Source of the DNA: Mycteria americana
Taxonomy: Eukaryota; Chordata; Aves; Ciconiiformes; Ciconiidae
Assembly (NCBI RefSeq): GCF_035582795.1
Contig: NC_134366.1
Coordinates: 149,343,519-149,407,518 of the forward strand
Direction: 5' to 3'
DNA length: 64,000 nucleotides
The notes under the pieces were generated by a model that saw only the letters and a program-made list of their open reading frames with translations, searched no databases and had not been told where the DNA came from. Shown here piece by piece: positions 12,141 to 24,700 of this stretch. The translations under genes and the position numbers were made by a program. Position 1 is the stretch's first letter; each line of letters opens with the position of its first letter.

Positions 12141-13249
12141 CTAGAATTGTCCTGGATGCAATAACTTGAATTATTTTCTCCCTAGTATTAATATGATTCC
12201 TATCAGGCAGGTAGCAATGGGTAGGACTTTTTTTTTAAATTGCATTAATTTTAGACTGTGAAATAATTATTACAAATGTTAAATATAAAACATTTTAAAT
12301 TTCTGTTTTTCTTGTCAGCTTTTGTCTTCTCCTCCTAAACTGTAATCTCCCCTGACATCACACACACCATCTCAATCACTGTTACAGGCTGCCCAACCGT
12401 GTGAAACGTTTCTGTCTGACCCTTTTTCTAATTACCTGTAAAGAGGGGGAAATAGCTGAAAGATCCTAGCTGTGAATAGCACTTTGCTGACATGACAATT
12501 TACACTCTTAAAAGCAGTTGTCAGACTTGGGAAAAGTTTATATTCAGTAAGCTTTTATTTCCAACTTTGCTTTCCACATGGAACCCTTCAAAGTCTGTAG
12601 CTGGAAAACAGATGAGCTGATAGCAGGTGTGAAGAGAAGCTAGAAGGGAATCCAGGCAAAAGTTGGAACCAAACTCTTTCAATCAGGACAGTCATTGTAA
12701 AAATTGGGTTCCCTAAAACAGAAAGCATGGGAAACCTACCCTGTTCCCCTTTGCCTCCTCCTACTCCCACCCCCCATAAAAGGACTGTGGTTTGAGCACG
12801 GAAAGGGAGTCAGGAGCTTCTGAAACCTAACCTTAACTTGAACGCTCACCTCTGTGACCATGGGTAAATCACATCGTTCTTTCCTTTTCTCTGTTGCTTA
12901 CCTCTCTGAAACAGGGGCAGCTGGGGTGATGCCTGGGGTGATGTGTGAATGTTAATAGGTGCTTACAGTGTGCTTGAAAGCTCTGAAGTGCTGAGGTTTG
13001 TTTAATTGGGTTTTTTTAATTATCAGTACAACACGATACTCAACATTTGTTTTTTATGGAAGTCTTGACACTTCCTTTGATTTATAAACATTGTTTTAAA
13101 ATTAGATCTTTCATCACTATTCATCATTTTACTTGGCATAAAAAATGCAAATGTAAGTTAGTTTTGTACCTAGAAGGAAGATTTTGACACTATTAGAACA
13201 AGTATAATTTACACTGAAAATTGATTGAACAAAAACACCATGTGAACTG

Positions 13250-13255
13250 AATAAA
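13250..13255 (+). terminator. Candidate poly(A) signal for the cadherin gene
   Basis: AATAAA on the plus strand, 1.6 kb after the stop codon; a second AATAAA lies at 13410-13415. Which one is used cannot be told from sequence. Confidence 0.4.
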
Positions 13256-13634
13256 ACAATCTGTATTCATTCCATAAAACTATTAATATAAATGATACTA
13301 AAATAGCAATATTTACAGAGACATTTGGAGCAAAGAGTCAGTATGAGCCACTCCTTCATGCCAAAGTCTCGTATGGCTGGGCATTGATTGTTCCTACAAA
13401 GTCATAAAAAATAAATATTGTAGCTGTATTAATATATAGCCACATCTTGCTTAATGTAAATTTTTCCTCCGTTCTAAAGATGTATGGTCTTTAAGAAACT
13501 ACAAAATCTCTTACATCCGGGGATATTACATATGTTGTTGCTGCAAATGAAAACTGTTGAGCCCCAGAACTTCAGTACGGCGACTGTTCGAAGTCTTGAA
13601 CTCTTAGAACATTTTCATAAAGTGCATGTACATT

Positions 13635-13650
13635 TTTATTGCTCTTTATT
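13635..13650 (-). terminator. Twin poly(A) signals for the minus-strand candidate exon
   Basis: TTTATT occurs twice on the plus strand (13635-13640 and 13645-13650), that is two AATAAA signals on the minus strand, about 410 bases downstream of the candidate stop codon at 14056. Confidence 0.35.
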
Positions 13651-14055
13651 AAGTTGCCTCTTCTGAACTTGGTACCAAGTAAAGCTTAGCATAATTGTTG
13701 GTAAACTGTCTCTTCCAAAAGAGACTAATTTGAACAATGTGCTACAAATAATGCTGAGAGGCCTCCCAGAGGATTATTTTGCAGTTCATATTCTGAAACT
13801 GGACATTTTACATACAGATGCATGAAACAGTAACTCAGGAAAGTTGAAGCAGTAGTTAATTTTTTTCCCTCAAATAACTGAAGACACAAAGTAACACGCA
13901 CAACAGAAGATAACAAATTGCATTGTAGTCAGGACATGTAATGGACTTCGGTCCTCATGGAAGATGAGAAAGAGGAAAGTTCTTCTGTCTCCTTGGGTCA
14001 CTTATAGCCAAATGCAGAATGTTTGTGGCTGGCAGGTCACTGGCTAGCTAGATAG

Positions 14056-14164
14056 TTAAATGGACTGAGACTGAGAAAGGGCCATTCCGGGCTCTCGTTT
14101 GATGCAGTATCCCCTGTTCTGCTTGCTGCGGATGTCGCGGCTGTTCAGCAGATGGGTAGCAGTC
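14056..14164 (-). CDS. Candidate terminal coding exon of an unrecognised minus-strand gene
   Basis: On the minus strand a strong acceptor (ctgtttttcctttcctacag) is followed by an open stretch of 35 codons to TAA at 14058-14056, beginning TATHLLNSRDIRSKQNRGYC. It holds several CpGs although the flanks are AT-rich and CpG-poor, and twin AATAAA signals lie 0.4 kb downstream (13650-13635). A second frame is also open (DCYPSAEQPRHPQQ...), so the frame is not certain. A possible first exon is ATGGGCCC|gtaggg at 15354-15347, which joins in frame to give 38 residues. I do not recognise the product; it may instead be a non-coding RNA exon. Confidence 0.35.
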
Positions 14165-14760
14165 CTGTAGGAAAGGAAAAACAGCCCAGTCACTTAAGGC
14201 AATGACTGGGGCAAAAGAGATTTGCATTGTATATCTACATTGAAAACTTGCTGCGCAGCCTTTATGAACTCTTTTCTTGGGTAAAATATTTGAGAAATTC
14301 AGCCAAATTACTGAAATAGTTAAAAGCTTCTGCTAGTCATCCTGCTTCTCCCCCAGACATTGACATCCTAGGAAGAGGCATATCTGAAAAGCTTGAGAAC
14401 CAGCTCCTGGCTAGTTGCAGCTTAGAGACCGTCAAATACAGACACGGACTATGTGGATGAGGACATCTTAATAACGGTGGAAGCTACTGCTGAAAAGAAG
14501 TAGCTGCTTCTGCCACTTGACTTGAATCTGCCCGTGTTCATGGATCAAGGTCTTAATTTCTTTGCCTTTTCACAAGGCATTAAGGTGTGCACGGACAGGA
14601 GGAGGATGGAAGATAAGCCATTTCACCCTAGGCTGAGCTGTGGGAGCCTGCTCCGACCACCGGAAGGGCCCAGCTCAGAGCACTCCCTTCTTGCCCTCTT
14701 CTCTAGCTAACTGCTAGTCACCACAAATTAAAAAACGTATTTACCGCTACTTAATTAACC
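14165..14760. other. Gene-poor spacer before the INTS8 CpG island
   Basis: No recognisable gene. A short acidic open frame (14426-14503, plus strand) follows an AG but has no partner exon and was not accepted. The right end passes into the CpG island. Confidence 0.45.
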
Positions 14761-15700
14761 AGCACCAGCGGAGGGGAAGGAGGGAGAGGTAAGGCAAGGG
14801 ACGATCGGCGAGCCTGTGGCCTGCGGGCTGCGGCTGTGAGGGCGGGAGGGAGGCGAGGGGCAGGCGCGAGCCATGTTCCCGCCCCGCCTTGGTGGGCGGG
14901 GCCTCAGCCACAGGACCGCCCCCGCGCTGCCCTATCGACCGGGGCTCCGCCCCGAGGGGCGGAGCGGCTCGTAGCCCCGCCCCTGCTGCGCGAGGGGGCG
15001 GTGGCCGGCGGCCATCTTGTTGCCGCCGCCTCCTGCGGGGGAGGGCGCGACTTGCGCGGCCGCGGCCGCTTGCGGGGGTGCCTTCGCGGCAGGCGGCAGC
15101 CATGAGTGCGGAAGCGGCGGACCGGGAAGCCGCCACCTCCAGCCGGCCTTGCACGCCGCCGCAGACCTCCTGGTTCGAGTTCCTGCTGGAGGAGGCGCTG
15201 CTGGAGCAGCACCTGCAGAAGCCCTCTCCCGGTGCGTGTGGCGCGGTCCTGCTGGCCGCCACCTCCCCTCGGCTTTGGGCGTGGTCTCGCGTCGCTCCCC
15301 GGCTCCTTACGGGCCCCGGGGAAGTAACGCTCCTTCGTTTCCCTACGGGCCCATTGCCTCGCCGCTGCGGCCTGCAGCTCGGCCGCTGCCTCCGCCTTCC
15401 CGGGGCCTGCTGCTGGCGCTGCCGGCCGCGCACCGGCGCCGCCTCCCGCCCGCCCTCCTTCGTCCCTCCCTCGCCTCTGGCTTCCCCCCGGGGAGGCGCC
15501 GCGGGCCTTTGCTGCCCCGGCGCTGGTAACGCGGTGGCACAAAGCCCCCGGCCGAGGGGCAGGCTTGGGCGCGGAGGGGCCGCCGGAGGGGTTGTGAGGT
15601 GGAGGGTGGCGGTGCGGAGGGGTCTGCTGCCGCGGCGTTCCAGCTGCCGTACTGGCGGCCCCAGTGGCGGGAAGTCCCGGTGCAGAGGGTGACAGGGGCG
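14760..15700. promoter_or_regulatory. CpG-island promoter of INTS8
   Basis: A sharp rise in GC and CpG content starts at about 14,760 and continues into INTS8 intron 1. It contains GC boxes (GGGCGGGGC at 14894-14902, GCCCCGCCCC at 14975-14983) and a YY1-type element GCGGCCATCTTG at 15008-15019, about 85 bases before the start codon. No TATA box is seen, as usual for a housekeeping gene. The island could also fire towards the minus strand. Confidence 0.8.
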
Positions 15701-18700
15701 TCAGGCCCAGTGGGCGTGCAGCCACGGCTGTGCAGCGGTACTTAGCGCAAACGAGAACGTATTTTTCTCGTTTTACATTAAATTTCCTGTTTAATAACTT
15801 CATTTCTTTATCTTTCCTGTGTGGTAGGTCACTTTTCCCTTCGCATATGTGAATTTTGTTTGTGGAAGTGTTACAAGTTGCTTAGTTTTACAGTGTGAAG
15901 CGCTGTTTGTAAAAATCATTACAATTTGCAGCTGGTTTTCTCCCATTAAGTCTTGATAGCGTCAGGAACTAAAGTCCTCCTAAAGGTTCAGTGCTGAAAT
16001 TGCTCTGTCTGCTTAGACCTGGAATGAATAGAAACCTAGTCCGATGTATTATAAGAAAGTGACCATACTTAAAAGTAGCTGATCTTTTGATGATCCTAAG
16101 TGGGAGTCATCTTTTTCAGTAACTGCTACAAGCAGGTGGACAAAACAGGAAAATCTGGCGCGGTATTACCTCTACAAAAAGTAAATTTAAGCATAATCAG
16201 GCTATATCTTGGTGCTTAGACCTCACACTGCTATTTTGCAATTAAAAATAATGATTAATACTAGTTTTATGTTTCACAAAGTTCAGTGAGAGTGTAATAG
16301 TTATGATTTGGCTTCAGTTTTTCAAAACTCAAAGTTACTGGAGAGACGGTCTTATGGTAAGGGAGAGATTTGAGGGCTTTTTTTTTTTTTAAATGTGTGA
16401 AAGTATCTTCTAAATGTATTCAGAAGTATCAGTAGTTGCTTGTAAATGTATTTTAAAGTACAGAGTAGAATTATGGGTAGGTATATGTTTTTACAACAGC
16501 TAACTTGTGATTTCAATAGGCAACATTTATTTTCTGTAGATGCAAGTACTGAAACATAATTAATACAAAATAGTGAAAATAAATAAAAGTGTGAGAGTGT
16601 GGTTACCGTGGTCAAGTAAACTTGAAGGTTAAACAAAGATTTGTTAATCTGATTTGAGTCAGCATAAGCAAGACACACTTGGGGATTAGAATCTGCCAGG
16701 TGACAATGTCAGCTGTATAAATGACAAGGAGATAAGATCCCTGTTCATACCTGCAACAAGAAATTAATTTCTGGGCTTACAAAGAATTTGAAGAGTGTTT
16801 GTGTTTTTTGTAGATCCGCCACCTGTACAGCTGATTGTCCAGTTCTTGGAACAAGCTTCAAAACCATCAGTGAATGAGCAGAACCAAGTTCAGCCACCAC
16901 CTGATAACAAAAGAAACCGCATTTTAAAACTTCTTGCTCTTAAAGTTGCTGCTCATCTGAAGTGGGATTTGGATGTATTAGAGAAAAGGTATAGTCTGTA
17001 CATCTTCATGCTGGAATTACTAAACTGAAGTGGCTTGAGATCTTTATTTTAACAAATGGAAATCTGTCTTGCTCCCTTTTCTGACAGTGTCTTCCTTACA
17101 TTAGGAAGAGCCTTGGGTGTGGCAACTGAAATAAAGTTCGATTTCATCTGTGAGTTAGAAAAGGGTTTTGATAAAGGCAATGTCTGTGAGCAAATCAATA
17201 CCGTTTATAATTTAGAGAGAAAGAATAGTGGGTATTAGGCATTAAGATGTGCACATCTAAACTGTGTAAAGATGAATTTTAGCTTACGTTTTCTTCAGTG
17301 ACAAAACTAGCTTAATTTTCCCTATTCTGACATGCTTGAAGTTGGAGGTCTTGCTCTAGTTTTGTTGATGTAGAGCACTCCATCTATGAACTAGATTACT
17401 GAACTGACTGTGGTTGAAACAGGAAAAACTCCACCTTTGCATTTTTCCGTTGAATTTTTTTAACCCAAATAATTTCAGCTGCTGAATGGTCTGATGACAT
17501 AGAACACTTGAAAACTTCTTTACCCTGGCAGCGCTAAGCACATTAGGGAGCTGCACTTCAGCAGTGTAAAATCTTAGTGGGACAATACTTGCCCCAGCTG
17601 TAACTTGCATAGAATCATTTAGGTTGGAAAAGACCCTTAAGATCATCAGGTCCAACTGTTAACCTAACACTGCCAAGTCCACAACTAAACCATATCCCTA
17701 AGCACCACATCTACACATATTTTAAATACCTCTAGGAATGGTGACTCCACCACTTCCCTGGGCAGCCTGTTCCAATGCTTGACAACCCTTTTGGTGAAGA
17801 CATTTTTCCTAATGTCCCATCTAAACCTCCCCTGGCATAACATGAGGCCATTTCCTCTTGTCCTATGACTTGTTACTTGGGAGAAGAGACCAACGCCCAC
17901 CTCGCTACAACCTCCTTTCAGGTAGTTGTAGAGAGCAATAAGGTCTCCCCTCAGCCTCCTTTTCTCCAGGCTAAACAACCCCAGTACCCTCAGCCGCTCC
18001 TCACAAGACTTGTGCTCTAGACCCTTCACCAGCTTTGTTGCCCCTCTCTGGATACTCTCCAGCACCTCAGTGTCTTTCTTGTAGTGGGGGGCCCAAAACT
18101 GAACACAGTATTCGAGGTGCGGCCTCACCAGTGCTGAGTACAGGGGGACGGTCACTTCGCTAGTCCTGCTGGCCACACTGTTTCTGATACAAGCCAGGAT
18201 ACTATTGGCCTTCTTGGCCACCTGAGCACACTGCTTGCTCATATTCAGCCGGCTGTTGACCAACAACCCTCAGGTCCTTTTCTGCCAGGCAGCTTTCCAG
18301 CCACTTGTCCCCAAGCCTGTAGCGTTGCATGTGGATGTTGTGACCCAAGTGCAGGACCTGGCAGTGAGCCTTGTTGTACCTCATTACAATTGGCCTCGGC
18401 CCATCGATCCAGCCTGTCCAGATCCCTCTGTAGAGTCTTCCTACCCTCAAGCAGATCTACGCTCCCACTGACTTGGTGTCATCTGCAAACTTACTGAGGG
18501 TACACTCGATCCCCTCTTCCAGATCATTGGTAAAGATATCAAATAAAACATTTGGCTTGCAGGGACCTTGGAAGAAGGAAATTCTTCATTAGATAAAAGT
18601 AACATTGACTCTGAGTGTATTAAAGTTTCTTTAAAAAAAAAAATCATGTCTTATTTCTCTTGAGTTGATCTGAAAATCATATGGTCTTTATGATGTTATA

Positions 18701-21700
18701 TAGAATTTTTTTAATTTCAGAAGTATTTTGAAAAAACTATATTCCTTCAGATTAGTGGTAGGACTTGTTTCTTCCTATATACTTTTATTTGTATTTCTCA
18801 TTCATTTTATAATATTTTTGTTGGGTTTTTTTTAATAATGTGTTTTAATGAGCAGTAAAAGGGCTTGGAGTGAGGTGTTCTTGATTTTTACCAATGAAGT
18901 TCTCTTCCCCCACCCCCCAATGTTTTTGTTATCTGTTAAGCTATATCATATTTATCTGCCATAGTGAAGTGTTGTGAGGTGGGATTACCACCTGCTAAAG
19001 TGCCTTTGCAAGATACTGCACAATTGCAGAGAATGAACAGAAACTTTTATTGTGGTTAGTTGTGAAAATATTGTATGGACAAAAGTATCTGGTATACAGT
19101 AGGGGTTTTTTTATATATAGTTTAGCTTTGAAAGCAGATGTATGTGAATGTGTACAAGAGGGCTTTTTTCTTTTTTTTTTTTAGGCTGCTTTCCTTCTTG
19201 CAGGAGGAATTTATACTGACATTTATTCATGGTGTATTTTCTGTCAGTTAGTACCTTTACTTCTTAAAATGCAGGTATAATCCTGATTCAAAAATCAGCC
19301 CTACTGTATGATGCTATTGGGCTGATTCTGGGTTTTGATAGGATTGTTTTGTCCATCTGTGGTGGTTTGTTTTTTTTTTGAGAACTAATCTGAAGTAATT
19401 TCAACTACTAATTTAGTGTCTCTATATAGTAGTTAGAGTTCTTGTTCTGTTAGCTTGTGAAGCCTAGGATTGTTCTTAATTACGAAACATGCTTTTGTTT
19501 TTTAACTGATTATACCCAAAGATTCAGTAACGGTAGTTAAAAAGAAATAAAATAACAACTTGAGCCCAGCTTTTTTCTAAAACTTCACTATTGTAAACAG
19601 TTGAATGATGTTCTACTCTAGCCAGTGAAAACAAGATTCCTGGACCTCACATAGTAAAAACAGTGTTTGTTAGTTTAAAATGATAGCTTGATAACAGACC
19701 TGGAGTCTGATATTACACAAGACCTAAAATCCGTTAAACAGGAATTCTGGCTTTAGTTGCTACAAGTGTAGTTTCACTGGTTGTTTTCAATACTGGTTGC
19801 AAAGAATGCAGATTTTCACAAGATCAAAGGTACTTTGGCAGTAGTTTATCACTTCTAATTTCAAATAATGTCTAAATTAGTAATAGTGTTTCAGTTGTGT
19901 TAAATTATACTTCAAAAGCTTGGAGTGATGCAGTCTAGCCTCTGTGCCTTCTCGTTTTATCAAGGAAGGTTCTGTCCAGCTAATGTATATTTTGTGTAAT
20001 ACAGCTTACAATGCTCTACAGTGTTCTATTCCAGTTCCTAGTCTTAACTTCACTGTTTGCTAGTGGATGCTGCAGAAGGGGAGATAAGCCGTAATAGCAC
20101 AGAGAAATGTTCCCTTTACGTGAGTGAAATTCCATTTGCAATGGAGATGTGGTTGTTTACCTTCTGGAAGTATGATCTGGGAATACTTTGACAAGAATTT
20201 CTTACTAGTTGGGACTTGCTGTTATAGGTGACTGGATTATTCTGGGGATGTGTCTGTGTGGACTAATGCAGTGGTGCACAGTAGGAGTTCAGCTGTCAGG
20301 GCAACCTTCCACTTCGGTTTAACTTACGCTGCTAATACTGGTAACTGCTTTACATACCTGATCTAGAACGCCGTATGATACAGAGCATTTCATTATGCTA
20401 AATAAACATACTACCCTTACTTCCATGGGATGTTAAGTAATAATGTAATGCTGAATACTAGTGTATATTATTCAGACATTACAGGAGTAGGATTACTGTA
20501 TGAAGTATCTGATTCTCTTTTTTTTTTTTAATAGCTTGTCTGTTCCTGTATTGAACATGCTACTGAATGAACTTCTATGTATCAGCAAAGTTCCCCCAGG
20601 AACTAAACATGTGGATGTAGACCTGTCCAGCTTACCCCCAACCACTGCAATGGCAATACTACTCTACAACAGATGGTAAACTACTTTAAGGCAATAGTCT
20701 TAAAATCATGATAGAACAAAACAATGTTTTCTTCTGTCTATATACTTGTACATAGAAGGAGAAAGAATCTCAAAGTAATAATAATTTTGTGCTCTGTAGG
20801 TAGGTTATAGTGAGGAGCTGAGTCTGGAAAGCTATTCTACAGCTGGTTTTGTTCCCTAAAAAAAAAAATGAAGGTAGTGGTTTGAACTGTCACCTTATAA
20901 AGATAAAAATCTTGTTGTCTTTTAGCTTTTTATGGACATAAAGGCATTTCTTAAATACTAGATGTGCTCTTGAGTAGAGGATGTATTCTAACGGTATGAT
21001 GTATCCGAAATGATAAACTGATATTTTTGAGGCGTGTGATCTGCTTATTACACTTCTGAGGCTAATACCATTCTTTGCTTAATTTTCTCCCCTATGTAGG
21101 GCCATAAGGACCATCGTTCAAAGTAGTTTTCCTGTAAAGCAAGTGAAACCTGGTCCACCTCAGTTAAATGTGTAAGTTATAGGTGTAATTAATTTGGACT
21201 TTGTGTGTATTTTGTAATCAGAAATTTAATTTCTAATTAAATTTTATGTAAATAACATACGTTTGCTTAAAATGGCTAGTTATAGCATGGAAAAATTGCA
21301 TTTATTTCAAGTATATTCTTATTTTTCCTGTCAGACATGCTTGATGCATATATGTACTTGTCTGTCATTCCACTCTTTTAATATGTTGTTATCTCTGTGA
21401 CTTCGTAGAGGCATGAAAACTCATGGAAGAAAGGGAGATGGCAATTTGCCTAGGCAGAATGCTTATTCTCTAGTTTAAACACGGTACATTTCTTGCATCC
21501 TGTTTTAACTTACTGTATCTTGCTTAATACAGTTGTTTTATTACAGCAACTCACCACATTATGTGTGATAACCTGAGAAATAATGAAGTATTGTCATTTG
21601 CTTCATTAGGCAATGAATTGTAATTTAAAGTCAGTATTCATTTTGGATTCTAGAAGTTGTGTGGCTTTAGTTACAACCTGTCCTTGAAATTGACTTCTGT

Positions 21701-24700
21701 GTTATAAATTTCTCCGATAAAGTTGGGAGTACCTCAGTGGTACTTTTTCCGTGTTTTATGTTAATTTTATACTCTAGCATTAGGTCATACTTGTTGGAGA
21801 GAGTCTGTTAAGTATGTTGATTAAAAATACCACTACTACTACTCATTTTACTATAAATCTTGTATTTTCCTATATGTATCAGAGTCTGATCCTGGATCAA
21901 AAAAATCTGTATGGGGAAATAATTTTAAAATACTTGCAATTTTTACATAAACACACTTCTGCCCCTGACACATGCTCGAGAAGAATTAGTGAAGCTTCAA
22001 GAGACTTGAGGTTGTGGAAGCTGGTTTCTTCATGATAATTTTGCTAATATTAACAATCTGATTTTTAAAGAAAAAAGCAAGAGAAACTTTGTAACTTCCA
22101 TTTCACTGAACCACATTCTCATCCAAAACTGTCTTTTTGTTATATAATTCTGTATTTCAGATATAGATAGATAAGAACAGTCAGTGGTCCTGCATAATGA
22201 TGTTTAAAGTGTAATTAAGCAAAACTTACTATGAATTAATTGTTGTGGTCAAGAACATGAAGTAAAGTAACATGTAGGTTTGCTTTATAATTGAGATCTT
22301 GACCTCTTACCTGTATTTTCCAGGATGAACCAGATGCAACAAGAAAAGGAACTAACTGAAAACATTTTGAAAGTGGTGAGACTTTTTTCCCCTCTTATTT
22401 TTGCTTGAATTTACATGTAAATATGAATGGACAAGAAATAAACACTTGCCTCACAGTTTTGTTGGATTCAGTACTTTTATATTATATTTGCCACTTTTGG
22501 TATTTGCTACAGTTCCACTGTGCGCATTTTGGACAGTATTGTCTCTGCCTTGCATGTAGTATGGAATTTGTTCTGTGATTTAAGTGTTCTTTCATCAGCC
22601 CATCCTTGGAGCCATATGAATTGAGCAAGCCTCTACAAAATCAGTGTGTGATTAGTAATTACGACAATACCGTGCTTGAGCTGCAAAATCATATGGCAGC
22701 AAAATTCAACACTTAAAACATTTTTTTTTAAAGGATACGGTAGCTGAGTGTTTTCTGTATGTAGCTTTCGACAGAACGCTAGTTGTGCCTAAAGTGTATC
22801 CCTTTGAGAGAGGCAAGAAGGAGGAAGAACAAACCCTCTACTTCCATAAGCAGCCAGCTCATTTTCCTACTCTTGTACTACTTTGAATCAGTTAAAGAAT
22901 TTGTATTATACATTTTCTACAATTTTTTACTTTTTCATGTTTTTTTCAAATAGGTGAACATGAATCGTGTTTAACTTTTACCAGTTCATCAAAATTTTTT
23001 AAAAAATCTTGCATTCACATAGAAGCTGGGTTTGTTGCAGCTGTGAAATAATAACTTAAAATTTAAGTTATTGCATAACTTAAGGCTCCAAAAATGGACA
23101 AAAATATGTAGGTGAAACAGAGAAAAATGTTTTGTTTCAAGTGCAAGTAAGGGTTTGATCCTGTTTCTCTGAGTACCTGAAACTGAAGTAGACGTTACAA
23201 ATTTCTTATTGTACAAGAAATACAGGAGTAGATTCTACATAGCAATAAGACAGGTGTATAAGGACAATTTTTTTTTTTTGCTATCCTTTTACTGTACTGT
23301 TACATTTTTAGTGTTAATTTAAACCCCCAGCTAAACTCAAAACCAAGAGGTTAATTTTTCAATGCGTTTGAACTATTACAGTTGAAAGAGCAGGCTGCTG
23401 ATTCCATCCTGGTCCTAGAAGGAGCACTTAAATTAAACAAAGATCTTTATGTCCACACTATAAGAACTCTGGATTTATTAGCCATGGAGCCTGGTATGGT
23501 GAATGGAGAAACAGAGAGTTCCACAGCTGGACTGAAAATCAGCGCAGAGGAGATACAGTGCCAGGTACCTTACATTCTATACTAAAGCTTTCAATTTATA
23601 TCTATTTCTTTAGACAAAATGTTAAGTAATATTTTTGAGATAAATTGCAGTATTTTTCTATTAATATTTCGTGTGTTCTATTTTTAATGCAATGAGATAT
23701 TACTGACTTCGTTTTTACATTATTAGAACTTTTCTCAACACTAAATATTGTGTCGTGTCCCGTCCCCAGTAAACCATTATATGGCAAGGACAACTTATTG
23801 CATTGTTCTTAATGATTATGTGGAAATAATTCTGTAATTTTGTAATGCTTGTGCAGAATTACTCATGCTGAGATCACAGCAGTTAAAGAGGAAACAATTG
23901 AAGTACACCGCATACCTTTCCCCATGTATGTCAGTACATTAGATAAAACTAGGAATATTTTAAAGTACATGGGATGTTTGAGCTGAAATACTTAATCCTG
24001 ACTTAAAATGTTATATAAATTTCCAAGATGTTATATAAATTTTTATTATATAATGTTATATAATGTTATATAAATTTTCCAAGATAATATCAATGCTATT
24101 TGCAGGTTTGCTATGATTTGGGTGCAATCTATTTTCAACAAGGATCTACAAATGCAGCTGTTCATGAAAATGCTAAAGAGAAGTTTTTCAAAACAAAGGA
24201 GTTGATTGCAAAGGTAATGAGTGTTTTATTAGCATGTATGTTCAACTCTTCTAGAAAAACTTGTCTAAACTATTGCTTCCTTCTTTAGCAATTTAATAAC
24301 TGTTAATGGTACACATAGTTTTTAAAGAAACTTCATGGGATTTTGACAGCAATTCTTGGTTTTTTTCACATTGCGCTTTGTTTGAAATTGTATTAATTGA
24401 CTGAAATATATTGCTGCTTTGTTCTACATCTTGTAATGAATACTCTCTTACACAAATGGTATTGATGCAAGAGATGCAAAAATAACATCTCCAGTGCTAA
24501 TATAATTCAACTGAACAGTACATTCTGTGTCCATTGTGCTATTTTGACTGCTTGACTAAACTGATCTCCTTCTATGACACGGTGACCTGCTTAGTGGATG
24601 AGGGAAAGGCTGTGGATGTTGTCTACCTGGACTTAAGTAAAGCCTTTGACGCCGTTTCCCACAGCATTCTTCCTGGAGAAACTGTCGGCTCATGGCTTAG

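Larger units (their letters stand above)
11652..13420 (+). other. 3' untranslated / downstream region of the cadherin gene
   Basis: Non-coding and AT-rich. It holds an 8-bp-stem hairpin at 11731-11752, a short antisense CR1 fragment at 11967-12140, and the first canonical AATAAA signals at 13250-13255 and 13410-13415. If either is used the 3'UTR is about 1.6-1.8 kb and includes the CR1 fragment. I see no earlier AATAAA. Confidence 0.5.

Noticed and set aside
14426-14503. Acidic plus-strand frame of 25 codons after an AG (DYVDEDILITVEATAEKK)
   Set aside because: No upstream exon with a matching phase and no known family. The cadherin already has a complete tail, so it is not an alternative end that I can support.
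14747-15803. ORFs of 170-300 codons on both strands around the INTS8 start
   Set aside because: They are composition artefacts of the CpG island. The only supported coding segment is INTS8 exon 1 (15102-15231).
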